Shown here piece after piece: positions 42,679-51,832 of a DNA stretch of 64,000 nucleotides. The stretch comes from Candidatus Bathyarchaeota archaeon (GTDB lineage: Archaea; Thermoproteota; Bathyarchaeia; TCS64). The DNA lies in assembly GCA_026014815.1 (NCBI GenBank), contig JAOZHP010000151.1, forward strand, positions 1 through 64,000, given 5' to 3'. The position numbers and the translations under genes are program-made. How positions within the stretch are numbered: the stretch's first letter is position 1; each line of letters begins with the position of its first letter. The notes beneath the pieces are model-generated. The model saw nothing but the letters and a program-made list of their open reading frames with translations, was not told the DNA's origin and did not search any database.

Positions 42679-42783
42679 AACAATCAGTAATGGTTGGTGT
42701 CTAGGTTAAAATCAGTTACCAGTACTTATGCCCGGCGAGAAAAGTTATCCGCTGGGACCCATAATGTCTACTGATTGTTATGG
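42675..42783. promoter_or_regulatory. 15-bp perfect inverted repeat covering both divergent start codons
   Basis: CCATAACAATCAGTA (42675-42689) and its exact reverse complement TACTGATTGTTATGG (42769-42783) flank the divergent promoter. Each copy contains the start codon of its gene: the methyltransferase on the minus strand and the BKACE on the plus strand. Both genes therefore begin with the same 11 bases upstream of ATGG. Shared control, or a leaderless start signal, is likely. Confidence 0.6.
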
Positions 42784-43628
42784 TTAAGCTCATCATCACG
42801 GCCGCTGTAACAGGCGGCGAGCCCGTTAGCAGAGAGATGACACCTTACGTCCCCACGACGGCCGAGGAGATCACCGAGGAGACAGTACGCTGCTGGGAGG
42901 CAGGAGCCAGCATCGTGCATCTCCACGCCAAGGAGCCTGGAACCGGTAAACCTGCGCCTGACCCCAACCCGCTGCTCAAACAGTACGTGGAGATGATCCA
43001 CGATCGCTGCGACATAATCACCAATGTCACCACTGGTGGTGGCAGACGTGCTACCGATGAGGAATTGGACAAGATGATCGAGGAGCGCTGCGGTCTCGGA
43101 CAGGAGATGATGTCCATGAATATGGGTACCATCAACCTCTGGATCAAGCCCTATCGAGGCATCTTCGTGAATGATGTGCCGAGGATCATACGGTGGGCTG
43201 GCTATATGCGGGATCACGACGTCAAGCCTGAGCTGGAGATCTACGACACTGGGATGATCAACACCTCAAAGATGCTGGCTGATGAAGGCGTGTTCGAGAC
43301 ACCTCTACACATCCAGTTCGTTATGGTGGGTCGAACAGGGTTCAGCGCCACCCCGAAGGCTCTCCTCTACTCGCTAGAGGAGCTACCGGGGGACTGGACT
43401 TGGAGCGTCTGCGCTTTAGGCAGAGCCGAGTTGCCCATAGGGGCCGTGGCGATGACGCTGGGTGGCCACGTCAGGGTAGGGATGGAGGACAACATCATGC
43501 TGAAGCGCGGTGAGCTACTGAAGAGTAACGCACAGCTCGTTGAACGAATAGTCACAATCGCCGAGGCACTGAACATCGAGGTCGCTAAACCTGATGAGGC
43601 AAGGAAAATACTGGGAATCAAGAAGTGA
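42780..43628 (+). CDS. Beta-keto acid cleavage enzyme (BKACE, DUF849), copy 1
   Basis: 282 residues. It has the zinc ligands in IVHLHAKEP (His-x-His, about 45) and the later Glu region, NVTTGGG (about 84), GQEMMSMNMG (about 105), and ALGRAELPIGAVAMTLGGHVRVGMED (about 215-240, shown for its GGHVRVG core). BKACE enzymes condense a beta-keto acid with acetyl-CoA to give acetoacetate and a CoA ester; the best-known member works in lysine fermentation. The ATG lies in the 15-bp repeat. A second copy follows 4 bases later. Confidence 0.9.
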   Translation: MVKLIITAAVTGGEPVSREMTPYVPTTAEEITEETVRCWEAGASIVHLHAKEPGTGKPAPDPNPLLKQYVEMIHDRCDIITNVTTGGGRRATDEELDKMIEERCGLGQEMMSMNMGTINLWIKPYRGIFVNDVPRIIRWAGYMRDHDVKPELEIYDTGMINTSKMLADEGVFETPLHIQFVMVGRTGFSATPKALLYSLEELPGDWTWSVCALGRAELPIGAVAMTLGGHVRVGMEDNIMLKRGELLKSNAQLVERIVTIAEALNIEVAKPDEARKILGIKK

Positions 43629-43632
43629 GATC

Positions 43633-44493
43633 ATGGAGAAACTGATAATAACAGCGGCGGTGACGGGTGGCGAGTACGTCAGCAAAACCACAACACCCTA
43701 CGTGCCCAGCACCGTTGATGAGATAGTTAAGGAGGTGGTGGCGAGCGTCGAGGCGGGTGCCAGCGTGGTCCATCTCCACGCAAAGAACCCTGAGACAGGT
43801 GAAGCGTACAGCGGTGACCCTAACCCCGTCCTGCGTGAGTACATCGAGTGTATCAGGGAGGAGGTGGACGTGGTGATCAACGTTACCACTGGTGGCGGCA
43901 GGGTGGGTAACCCGCCTGAGGTGTGGGATCGCCTCGTGGAGGCGCGTTGCAGTCTCGGCCAGGAGATGATGAGCCTTAACATGGGCACCATGAACAGGTG
44001 GGCCGAGCACCCAACGGGGGACATCTTCCTCAACACCGTGAAGATGATTGAGCGTTGGTGTGGCTACATGACTGAACACGGCGTCAAGCCGGAGCACGAG
44101 GTCTACGACACGGGCATGATCAATGTCTGTAAGCGCATCTCTGCGAAGGGTATCGTCCCTGAGCCTCTTCACGTTCAGTTCGTTATGGTGGGGAGCACTG
44201 GTTTCCTGCCTACTCCACGTATGCTCCAGTACTGCGTGGATCTGTTGCCAAGTGAGTGGACTTGGAGTGTCTGCGCGTTGGGTCGTCACGAGATACCTAT
44301 GGCGGCGGTTGCCATGACTATGGGGGGCCACGTCCGGGTGGGCTTTGAGGACAACGTCTATCTCAGGCGAGGGGTTCTTGCCAAGAGTAACGCTGAGCTG
44401 GTGTCAAAGGTGGCTAACATCGCTAGGGAGCTTGAGCGAGGCATCGCGTCCCCAGATGAGGCGAGGGAGATGCTTCAACTAAGGAAACGGTGA
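43633..44493 (+). CDS. Beta-keto acid cleavage enzyme (BKACE, DUF849), copy 2
   Basis: 286 residues from the ATG at 43633, four bases after the first copy's stop. Motifs match copy 1 (VVHLHAKNP, NVTTGGG, GQEMMSLNMG, AMTMGGHVRVGFED). The two proteins share most motif positions but differ in residues around the substrate end (for example RAELPIG against RHEIPMA). They could be two enzymes with different keto acids or subunits of one mixed oligomer. Their codon use differs: copy 2 is richer in G and C at third positions near its start. Confidence 0.9.
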   Translation: MEKLIITAAVTGGEYVSKTTTPYVPSTVDEIVKEVVASVEAGASVVHLHAKNPETGEAYSGDPNPVLREYIECIREEVDVVINVTTGGGRVGNPPEVWDRLVEARCSLGQEMMSLNMGTMNRWAEHPTGDIFLNTVKMIERWCGYMTEHGVKPEHEVYDTGMINVCKRISAKGIVPEPLHVQFVMVGSTGFLPTPRMLQYCVDLLPSEWTWSVCALGRHEIPMAAVAMTMGGHVRVGFEDNVYLRRGVLAKSNAELVSKVANIARELERGIASPDEAREMLQLRKR

Positions 44494-44519
44494 GCCCACA
44501 CTTCTCGATTTTCGCTGGT

Positions 44520-46151
44520 TTACCTCTTTTTTCTCCACCAGTAGACTATGATGAGGCCCGCTGTCCCTGCGATTACTCCTGCTGTCTGAGTGGCGGTTCC
44601 TCCCTTCGGCGGCTGTGACTGTAGCTCTACGTGTATCGGTGTCCCGGTGAGGAGCCCTATCTGTGTCTCCGTGTCGCCGACGTGTAACGTGACTGTGTCT
44701 GTGAGGTTGTTCTGGTCTCTGAGGTATGGGCCGCCTGGCTGGGGGTTCTCGATGGTCTCGAAGAGGTGGATATAGTTGAGGGTGAGCACTTCCTCACCGT
44801 TCATGTCTGTGGTGCCTTCCCGGATGACCGTCTCGTTTCTCGTCAAAGTATACTCCTGGTTCTGCGCTGGCTCACCGCGGCTGGTTACGATGAATTTGTA
44901 GATCCTTCTGAGCTCTGTGATGCCTCCTTTAGTCTCCTGTACCAGCGTGCAGTTTGGGTCGAAACTTAGGCTGCCTGTGAGGATCGGTGTCTGGGCCTCA
45001 AATATAGTTGCCTCGGTGGTAATGGTTTCCATTATGGTTGAGTCCTGGAACTGGTAGATGGGCGGTGTCCCGGGTCTGAGCCTGAGGTTGTTGAGACGTG
45101 TCCTGGTTAGCTCTATGTTGTTTGGGCTGCCCGGGTACGCGAACTCTAGGCTGAGGGTGTCGATGACGGTGTCATATGTCTTGAAGTTGAGACCCGTCGT
45201 CATGAGTGATTGAACTAGATCGATTTCTGTTTCTCTGAGGCGGATATTGAAGTCTCCTTCTCTTAATGTGATCGTGTTTATTCGGGTGTTGTTGATGTCT
45301 GCCCATGACTCTGTTATGAGGTATAACATATCGACATCTGAGTCCCTCAATGTTATCGATGATTTTCCCATCATCCTAACGAGGTTTAGTGAAATGTTCT
45401 CTGCTTCGAGTTGGCAGTTCTCCAGCTCTAGTCTAGGCGCATTCATGATCCTCGTCCGTGTTAAGGTAAATGAATGGCTTGTTTCGCCTTCTTTCACTAG
45501 ATGTTCTGGTTTGAATTGCTCGTGGAGCCCTGTGATGCTCTGGTTCAGCTGCAGGGTGGTTCCTTGGTAGACGAGGGTTGGCTTGAGGATTGTTGAGTCA
45601 GTTATCTCGGAGCTGTTCATGGACCTTGTGGCGAACTCCCCTATCGTGGAGTTGTTGACTGTGATGGTTGCTGTGTCCATTAGTCTCGTGTAGCCTATTG
45701 TGGAGTCCTCGGCGGTTAACCGGGAGTTCTCGCTTAACCCGAATCCATGGCTATAGTAGGTTCTGTTACGGAGCTGATACTCGGTAAACATGTATGTGCC
45801 TGTGAGTGTGGCTGTGGCGTTGTCCTTGACCCTGATTCCGCCGCGTTCCGTCCACGTGATATTTGAGTTAATGGCTGTGAGGCTGCTGTGTCCCCTCAGC
45901 TCATAAGTTTGACTGGTCTCCGGAACCTCGGCAAGGATCAATTTAGAGTTCACGAGGATTAGGGACGCGTAGTCATCGAGGATGAGGCTGCCCTTAACAG
46001 TGAACACTGTGTCCGTTATTGTCTTGATTTCTGTACCTACGAGAATGAGGTCTCCTTCATGTTCTACTGTGTCTGTTTGGGTGTAAGCCGTGTGTACACA
46101 TACTGAAAGAAGAAGCACAATGAGTGCAATGGATGCAGCCCGTTCACTCAT
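44520..46151 (-). CDS. Surface beta-helix-like protein with C-terminal anchor
   Basis: 543 residues. The signal peptide (about 1-24, ending in HTAYTQ), many repeated SSLTAINSNITW, STIGEFATRS and NNLRLRPGT turns spaced about 20 residues apart, and a final membrane helix AGVIAGTAGLIIVYWW followed by RKKR point to an exported, membrane-anchored right-handed beta-helix. Many N-x-S/T sites fit archaeal N-glycosylation. It might bind or cleave polysaccharides, but no catalytic site is evident. It is convergent with the BKACE genes. Confidence 0.7.
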   Translation of the reverse strand: MSERAASIALIVLLLSVCVHTAYTQTDTVEHEGDLILVGTEIKTITDTVFTVKGSLILDDYASLILVNSKLILAEVPETSQTYELRGHSSLTAINSNITWTERGGIRVKDNATATLTGTYMFTEYQLRNRTYYSHGFGLSENSRLTAEDSTIGYTRLMDTATITVNNSTIGEFATRSMNSSEITDSTILKPTLVYQGTTLQLNQSITGLHEQFKPEHLVKEGETSHSFTLTRTRIMNAPRLELENCQLEAENISLNLVRMMGKSSITLRDSDVDMLYLITESWADINNTRINTITLREGDFNIRLRETEIDLVQSLMTTGLNFKTYDTVIDTLSLEFAYPGSPNNIELTRTRLNNLRLRPGTPPIYQFQDSTIMETITTEATIFEAQTPILTGSLSFDPNCTLVQETKGGITELRRIYKFIVTSRGEPAQNQEYTLTRNETVIREGTTDMNGEEVLTLNYIHLFETIENPQPGGPYLRDQNNLTDTVTLHVGDTETQIGLLTGTPIHVELQSQPPKGGTATQTAGVIAGTAGLIIVYWWRKKR

Positions 46152-46263
46152 AATTTACCTGTATTTTATACTGAATATTAACTCATCTCACGGGGCTATG
46201 CATCCGTCAGTAACGGATATAAGTGATCATCGCTTTGATTTCTCATCTTTTAGGTGAATAAAA

Positions 46264-47409
46264 TTGAAGTATCGTCAATTTGGGCAACTGGACTGGAAGG
46301 TCTCGGTTCTGGGCTTCGGCGCCATGAGGCTGCCTGTCATCGGCGGAGACACTAGCAAGATCGATGAACCTGAGTCCATCAAGATGATCAGGTACGCCAT
46401 CGACCACGGCGTAAATTACGTGGACACGGCGTATCCCTACCATAGAGGCCAGAGTGAACTCCTTGTAGGCAAGGCATTGAAGGACGGATACCGTGAGAAG
46501 GTCCGGCTTGCAACCAAGATGCCTAGCTGGCTTATCGAGAAGACGGAGGACTTTGACCAGTACTTGGACGAGCAACTCGCCAAGCTAGACACCACTCACA
46601 TAGATTATTACCTGCTCCACGGACTCAACAAGGGCAGGTGGCCCACGCTCAAGGAGCTAGGAGTCTTCGAGTGGGCCGAAAAGGTGAAGAAAGAAGGCAA
46701 GATCAGGCACCTTGGCTTCAGTTTCCACGACGAGTACAGCCTCTTCGAGCAGATACTGGAGGACTCGGAGCACTTTGATTTCTGCCAGATACAGCTCAAC
46801 TACATGGACACCGAGTATCAGGCCGGTATGAAGGGATTGAAGTTAGCCGCCTCGAAGGGACTAGCCGTTGTTGTGATGGAGCCCATCAAGGGAGGAAAAC
46901 TGGCAGTCACGCCGCCTGAGGCTGTTCAGGCGGTCTGGGCTAAGAGTGAGAATCCGAGAAAGCCCGCTGAGTGGGCTCTGCAGTGGGTCTGGAACCTCCC
47001 AGAGGTAAGTGTAGTGCTCAGTGGCATGTCTGAGATGTATCACGTGGAGGAGAACGTTGAGTACGCATGCCGCTCCGGTCCAGGCACGTTGAAGGAATAT
47101 GAGCTGGCTCTCTACGATGAGGCGGTGGAGGCTTACAACAACCTTGGCTTCATCGGATGCACTGCGTGTATGTACTGTATGCCGTGTCCTGAGGGTTTGG
47201 AGATACCAGCTATTCTTGGACTCTACAACGAGTACTACATGAAGGGGCGTCCAAGTGACTTCAAGGAACGGTACTGGGAGGAGATAACTCCCACTACCCA
47301 TGCGTCAAACTGTGTCTCATGCGCTGAGTGTGTGGAGAAGTGTCCCCAGAATCTGCCAATCCCCAAGTTCATGAGCGAGACCATACGGATGTTCCCCAAG
47401 CCGGATTAA
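46264..47409 (+). CDS. Aldo/keto reductase with C-terminal ferredoxin domain, second member
   Basis: 381 residues from a TTG at 46264, preceded by TTTTAGGTGAATAAAA as ribosome site. The AKR tetrad occurs as YVDTAYPY, LATKMPS and YLLHGLN. C-terminal CTACMYCMPCPEG and CVSCAECVEKCPQNLPI give two cysteine clusters as in the member at 39375. The two are paralogues with about the same layout but low similarity in substrate loops. Likely role: reduction of a carbonyl with electrons from iron-sulfur carriers. Confidence 0.9.
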   Translation: MKYRQFGQLDWKVSVLGFGAMRLPVIGGDTSKIDEPESIKMIRYAIDHGVNYVDTAYPYHRGQSELLVGKALKDGYREKVRLATKMPSWLIEKTEDFDQYLDEQLAKLDTTHIDYYLLHGLNKGRWPTLKELGVFEWAEKVKKEGKIRHLGFSFHDEYSLFEQILEDSEHFDFCQIQLNYMDTEYQAGMKGLKLAASKGLAVVVMEPIKGGKLAVTPPEAVQAVWAKSENPRKPAEWALQWVWNLPEVSVVLSGMSEMYHVEENVEYACRSGPGTLKEYELALYDEAVEAYNNLGFIGCTACMYCMPCPEGLEIPAILGLYNEYYMKGRPSDFKERYWEEITPTTHASNCVSCAECVEKCPQNLPIPKFMSETIRMFPKPD

Positions 47410-47766
47410 CTCTCCAACTCTTTTTTACACGGAATCTTTTAACCACGTGCTCCCTCACTTGAATTCAACAGGGTACAGACTGTTGACGCTAAGAATCTGG
47501 GAGAGGTAGTGATCGAGGACTACCTCTCCGTCAAGTCATCCCTAGTTGGATGAAGGAGGAGCTCGGCGGCAGGGCAGGTCTCCTTCCCCTTTTTTTAAAA
47601 CCAGTCTTCCCCGCCGTCGGGCTTGACATGACAACCATTTCAGTATAAAAGGAGTTTACGGAGACATCGTAACGAGAACAGTCCTATAAACAGGGTACGG
47701 TTCCTTGATAAGAAACCCTAGGCGAGAACCGAGAACCAGAACGGTGTTCAATGAAAAAAGGGAGGG
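47410..47766. other. Unexplained locus with stem-loops, poly-T tract and overlapping short frames
   Basis: The stretch holds a TATA-like ATCTTTTAACC (about 47434-47444), a GGAGAGGTAGT/ACTACCTCTCC inverted repeat (about 47499-47529), outer TTGACG/CGTCAA arms, and a GAAGGAG/CTCCTTC arm pair leading into a run of seven T (47590-47596). This suggests a short transcript with an end signal. Yet the same strand also reads as a short protein-like frame from GTG at 47473 (QTVDAKNLGEVVIEDYLSVK) ending in TGA, overlapped by an ATGA start. Either a small RNA or a remnant gene is possible. Confidence 0.4.
47590..47596 (+). terminator. Intrinsic-type T tract after a hairpin
   Basis: CCCCTTTTTTT follows arms GAAGGAG and CTCCTTC (47552-47586). 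Such T tracts are efficient archaeal termination signals, with or without the hairpin. Confidence 0.45.
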
Positions 47767-48255
47767 TTAAACTATCTTACTTGGCTGCCTTCGATGCATA
47801 CTGGGGTCGTGCTTGATGGGTTCACCTACGCTCCACAGGAAGATGCTTCCATTGCTAGACCCAATGTGCTTGAACGTCGCCTTGAGTCGCTTCAAGACTA
47901 GGTCATAGTTGTTACTCTTGTCGATGCCGTCAAGCCACTTCTGGAAGCTTTTACGTTCCTTCGTGATTCGCTCGAACTCTCGCGCGTTATGGAGAGTAGC
48001 GAGGATCTTACGCTTGTTCCTGATGATACTTGGGTCTTCTGAGAGTCTCTTGATGTCATCTGTACTGTAAGCTGCGACTTTAGGTATCTCGAAGCCGTCA
48101 AACGCCTTCTGGAAGCAAGACCACTTGTTGGCAATTAGCTGCCAGCTTAACCCGGCCTGAAAGATGCATCGTGTCAGATTTTCGAAGTACGCGTTATCTG
48201 TCTCGGGTCTCCTGTCTTTGTACACCCAGTCTGGGAGGGTCATCTCCGTTGACAT
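47767..48255 (-). CDS. tag: DNA-3-methyladenine glycosylase I family (Tag)
   Basis: 162 residues of helix-hairpin-helix DNA glycosylase. The N-terminal WVYKDRRPETDNAYFENL and AGLSWQLIANKW blocks are characteristic of Tag, which removes 3-methyladenine from alkylated DNA. The zinc-type C-terminus common in bacterial Tag is only partly present (HIGSSNGSIFLWSVGEP), so it is shorter than the E. coli enzyme (187). The catalytic hydrophobic pocket can be followed in ENLTRCIFQAGLSW. It is convergent with the unexplained locus and close to the gamma-glutamyltransferase start. Confidence 0.75.
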   Translation of the reverse strand: MSTEMTLPDWVYKDRRPETDNAYFENLTRCIFQAGLSWQLIANKWSCFQKAFDGFEIPKVAAYSTDDIKRLSEDPSIIRNKRKILATLHNAREFERITKERKSFQKWLDGIDKSNNYDLVLKRLKATFKHIGSSNGSIFLWSVGEPIKHDPSMHRRQPSKIV

Positions 48256-48326
48256 AATTAGTGAATAATTCTAGAGATATTGAAGCTTTCCTAAAAGGTT
48301 TCAAAAACCCTCGTGAAGCATAAAAG

Positions 48327-49951
48327 ATGATGATCATGGAGCCAAGGCAAGGACCTAAAGAGGTTGTCTCAGGGAGAAACGGAGCCGTAAGCAGCAGCCA
48401 CCCCGCTGTTAGCAAAATAATGCTCGATGTCTTAAAGAAAGGGGGAAACGCTGTGGACGCGGCTGTAGCTGGGAGCCTCGCAGGACCCGTCTATGAGCCT
48501 CACATGACAACCCACTCGGGAACTGTCTCCTTCCTTTACTGGGACACAGACTCTGGACGACCTTACTTTATGGACGCCTCGCCTACATTACCTGAAGGAC
48601 TGGCGCCTTTCTGTCCTCATCCCTTTGCTCCATCCACCGCAGCTGCGATCCCAGGGTCACCAGCCGGCCTGAAGGCGATGCTTGAACGATTCGGCTCCAT
48701 GAAGTGGAGTGAGCTTATAGAGCCAGCTATAATCGCCGCCCGGGATGGCCACACAGTAACGAGCTGGGAGTACGCCCTCCTGTACGGTGGCGCTGGTGGA
48801 ATGTCCTCTACTCTGGCTGGAAGGACGTATTTCCCTTCAGGTAGACGCCATTACACTCCAGGTGGCTTTCAGGTGCCTGTAGGCCAACTCTGGAAAAGAC
48901 CGGACTTGGCAAAGACTCTTGAACAGTCAGCTATGGAGGGCCCTGAGTACTTTACTGAGGGAGAATGGGCTAAGAGGCTAGTGGCTGAGGCTAATAGCCT
49001 TGGATGGATGATCACCCTCGACGATGTCGCGGGATACGAGGCCATCTGGGTGCCCCCGTCAGGTTCAGGTACAAGGAAGACGAGATAATCGGTATCCCTC
49101 CACCTCAGAGAGGAGGATTCTACGCAGGTTTCCTCTTCGGGGTCTTGGAAGAATTCGACCTCAAAGAGATGGGGCATCCCACAGAGTCCGCTGAAACCCT
49201 AGCACTTACCGCATGGACATTGAGGAGAGCCCATAACGACAGGGAGCTCATACACGACCCCAAGTATTACAAGACTCCCATTGAGACCCTGTTATCAAGT
49301 AATTATCACAAAGTTATAGCTGAGCTGTGGAAAGGCAGCCGACCCATTACTGATCTCTCAGAATATCTGAGTCTGACTCACGGAAAAAATGTTCACAGAG
49401 GAAGCCTACCCAGTGAACCCCGGAAGGTGCATGATAGCTGCGAGCTCAGCATCGTGGACTCTGAGGGCAACTGGGTGCAGATGATGGAGACTGGTGGAGG
49501 CGGTATCCCAGGGGTTGTAGTCGACGGTGTCCCAGGCAGTGGCATCGGGTGGGAGCGTTACGCCCACGTGGAGCCAGGCGGGAGGACACAGCACGCCATA
49601 GCCAACACCATCGTATCCAGAGGTGGTGAGCCGTGGATGGCCATCGGCTCCCCAGGTGACTGCATATTCACAGTGCCACAGGTACTCCTCAGCGTCCTGG
49701 AGTATGGTTGGGAGCCCTACAAGGCTATTGATGCTCCACGTTTCTGGCCTCTCAGAGATGACTGGACTATAGAGACGGAGAATAGGCTACCTCTACGGCT
49801 AGTTGATGACTTGAAGAAGATGGGCTTCATGACACGGCCCCTCGGCGACTATCACTGGCCGATGGGAAGCATGCAAACAGTCTGGCGAGAAAGTGAAGAG
49901 CTGAAAGGCACGGCTGACCCTAGAAGACTTGGAGTAGCACTCAGCTACTAA
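48327..49951 (+). pseudogene. Gamma-glutamyltransferase homologue, frameshifted near 49050
   Basis: The first frame (48327-49088) gives the N-terminal part including NGAVSSSHPAVSKIM, GGNAVDAAVAG and AAIPGSPAGLKAML. It then runs out of frame at GTGCCCCCGTCAGG; the second frame (continuing to 49951) carries on with VRFRYKEDEIIGIPPPQRGGFYA. One extra C in the run of five would join the two halves into a 541-residue protein. In this family an autocatalytic Thr starts the small subunit (TTHxSVVD). Here the site is DSCELSIVDSEG, with Ser, Cys and Glu in those places. So it could be inactive or use a Ser nucleophile. Homologues degrade glutathione or gamma-glutamyl peptides. Confidence 0.75.
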
Positions 49952-49952
49952 G

Positions 49953-50981
49953 TTACTTTCTGGATCTGTGGATGGCCAGCAGGTCGCTGAGTATGCCGTG
50001 CCCTGTCTCTGTCCCACCAGCGCCTCTGCCTATGATGGTCACGTCGCCTAATCCATCTGTTGTGAGTGTGATGGCGTTCACCGTTCCCTTGACGCTGGCG
50101 AGGGGATCATCCTCGTCAACCATCTCAGGTGAGACCTTTGCCTTCACCTCGTCTCCTTCCCTCCACGCGTGGGCTATGAGCTTGATGTGCTTGCCCTGGA
50201 TCTTTGCTTCCATGATGTCGTTGAGAGTGATACCTGTGATGCCCTCCCGTTCAACGTCACCCGGTTTTAGGCTTGCCCCCATCAACGCGTTAGCCATGAT
50301 GACAGTTTTACCTACCGCGTCCCAGCCATCAACATCGGCGCTGGGCTCTGCCTCGGCGTACCCGAGCTCCTGCGCCTCTTTCAGAGCCACATCGTAGCTG
50401 CCGCCGTTCTCCATCTTGGTGAGAATGTAGTTGGTTGTACCGTTCACTATGCCCTTTACGCTGTTGATGACGTGGCCGGTAAGGTTCTCCTGAGCCATGC
50501 TTAGTACAGGTGTGCCGCTCATGACGGTGCACTCGTACCTGATCTGGACTCCGTTCTTCTTCGCTAACTCAACTAGTTCCTTGTAGGCGAGGGCTATTGG
50601 TCCCTTGTTGCTCGTGATGACATGAGCGCCTGCGTTCAACGCCTCTTTCATGTGTGTGATGTTGGGTTCACCTGTCTCTAGGTCTGTCCAGGCCATCTCC
50701 ACCATGACATCGGCTCCACATTGATTGATCGTCTCTACGCTGTCGAGGCCCTTGACGCCGCCGTCGTAGTCGTCGATCTTCCCTGTTTCACTGACTAGCC
50801 TCAGGAGCTCAGTCATGTCTAGGCCGTCCTTGTCCATGACGCTGCCCTTCATGACGTCGCTAATAGCTACCAATTTAGTCTCTAAGTCGTACCTGTCCTT
50901 GAGCATCTGTTTTTTATCGTGAAGTATCTTGGTGAAGCTTTGGCCTACAGTGCCGAAGCCTATTGACGCTAATTTAATCAT
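49953..50981 (-). CDS. hom: Homoserine dehydrogenase
   Basis: 342 residues from the ATG at 50981. GFGTVGQSF (about 7-15) is the NAD(P) loop. The catalytic region is seen in VIIGRGAGGTETGHGIL and KGIVNGTTNYILTKM (about 170-185), with SADVDGWDAVGKT (about 205). It makes homoserine from aspartate semialdehyde for threonine and methionine. It lacks the C-terminal ACT domain found in some bacteria, and no aspartokinase is nearby. It ends next to the gamma-glutamyltransferase stop, convergent. Confidence 0.9.
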   Translation of the reverse strand: MIKLASIGFGTVGQSFTKILHDKKQMLKDRYDLETKLVAISDVMKGSVMDKDGLDMTELLRLVSETGKIDDYDGGVKGLDSVETINQCGADVMVEMAWTDLETGEPNITHMKEALNAGAHVITSNKGPIALAYKELVELAKKNGVQIRYECTVMSGTPVLSMAQENLTGHVINSVKGIVNGTTNYILTKMENGGSYDVALKEAQELGYAEAEPSADVDGWDAVGKTVIMANALMGASLKPGDVEREGITGITLNDIMEAKIQGKHIKLIAHAWREGDEVKAKVSPEMVDEDDPLASVKGTVNAITLTTDGLGDVTIIGRGAGGTETGHGILSDLLAIHRSRK

Positions 50982-51120
50982 GGCGGTTCGCATTGCTATA
51001 CCCTTGCTTCTAGTTATTTCTAGGTATCCATTGATGAGTAACCCTCAAGGTACTCGGAAACGTTTTCCCGTTCTGAGTACACATCTATGTATCTTGACTG
51101 AGTCTAGGCAGGAGTCAAAG

Positions 51121-51783
51121 GTGAGACGAGAGCAGTTCACGTATATCGCTGTCTCTCTTACTGGGCTCATCGTGTTGGGCCTTCTCTCTTTCATAGAGAC
51201 CTCAACCGTCCGAATCCCATATCAGTCTCAGATCATTGGCGGCATCTTCACTGGCATCTGCATCCTTGGAGTAATCGCGGCTGTTTCCCCCGGAGCCATC
51301 CGAGGTACAAACCACAGCGGTGAACCTGGTTCTGGGTACCTTGGGCATCACCCAGTCTGTGGTGTCTTTGATACCCATGTGCTGAGAGTTGGTAATCGGG
51401 TTCTTTGCGCTGGATGCACTGGGCTTGCTGTCGGTGCTATCGTGGCCATCTTTGGAATGATTCTTTACTTCATCGGTGGCATCTCGTTTGGGGCACCGGC
51501 GAGATTGTTTTTGGTTGGCGCTTTCCTTGTCTCGTTGGGGCTTGTGCAGCACTTCATCGATATGGGTAACCCGGTTGTTCATTCATTGTTGAACGTGTTT
51601 TTTGTGTCCGGCTCGTTCCTTTCTCTACTAGCTTTGGACGCGTTACGCACCAGTCTGCTTGTGGATGTTTATTTTCTTGGATTAGTTCTCTTCTGGATCA
51701 TGACGCGTATCAGAGTCAGTCAAGGGGATCACGTCATCATTTGCCGAGACTGTGACAGAAAATGCGGTGAAGGGTATCTCTAG
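51121..51783 (+). CDS. Cysteine-containing membrane protein, DUF2085-like
   Basis: 220 residues from a GTG at 51121, chosen for the AGGAGTCAAAG ribosome site; the longer frame overlaps the divergent hom gene. Five membrane helices are predicted. A loop GHHPVCGVFDTHVLRVGNR followed by CAGCTGL carries three cysteines and a His pair as in the DUF2085 family, and a final VIICRDCDRKC adds a second Cys pair near the C-terminus. These look like metal or iron-sulfur sites at the membrane surface. The function of the family is unknown. Confidence 0.7.
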   Translation: MRREQFTYIAVSLTGLIVLGLLSFIETSTVRIPYQSQIIGGIFTGICILGVIAAVSPGAIRGTNHSGEPGSGYLGHHPVCGVFDTHVLRVGNRVLCAGCTGLAVGAIVAIFGMILYFIGGISFGAPARLFLVGAFLVSLGLVQHFIDMGNPVVHSLLNVFFVSGSFLSLLALDALRTSLLVDVYFLGLVLFWIMTRIRVSQGDHVIICRDCDRKCGEGYL

Positions 51784-51832
51784 CTTCAGTAATGTTTCTA
51801 TAAGGGGATACATACAACAGATTGGTGAAATA

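Noticed and set aside
47440-47600. 5S rRNA, SRP RNA or RNase P RNA at the stem-loop locus
   Set aside because: None of the conserved sequence elements of these RNAs can be found, and the length is wrong for the latter two.
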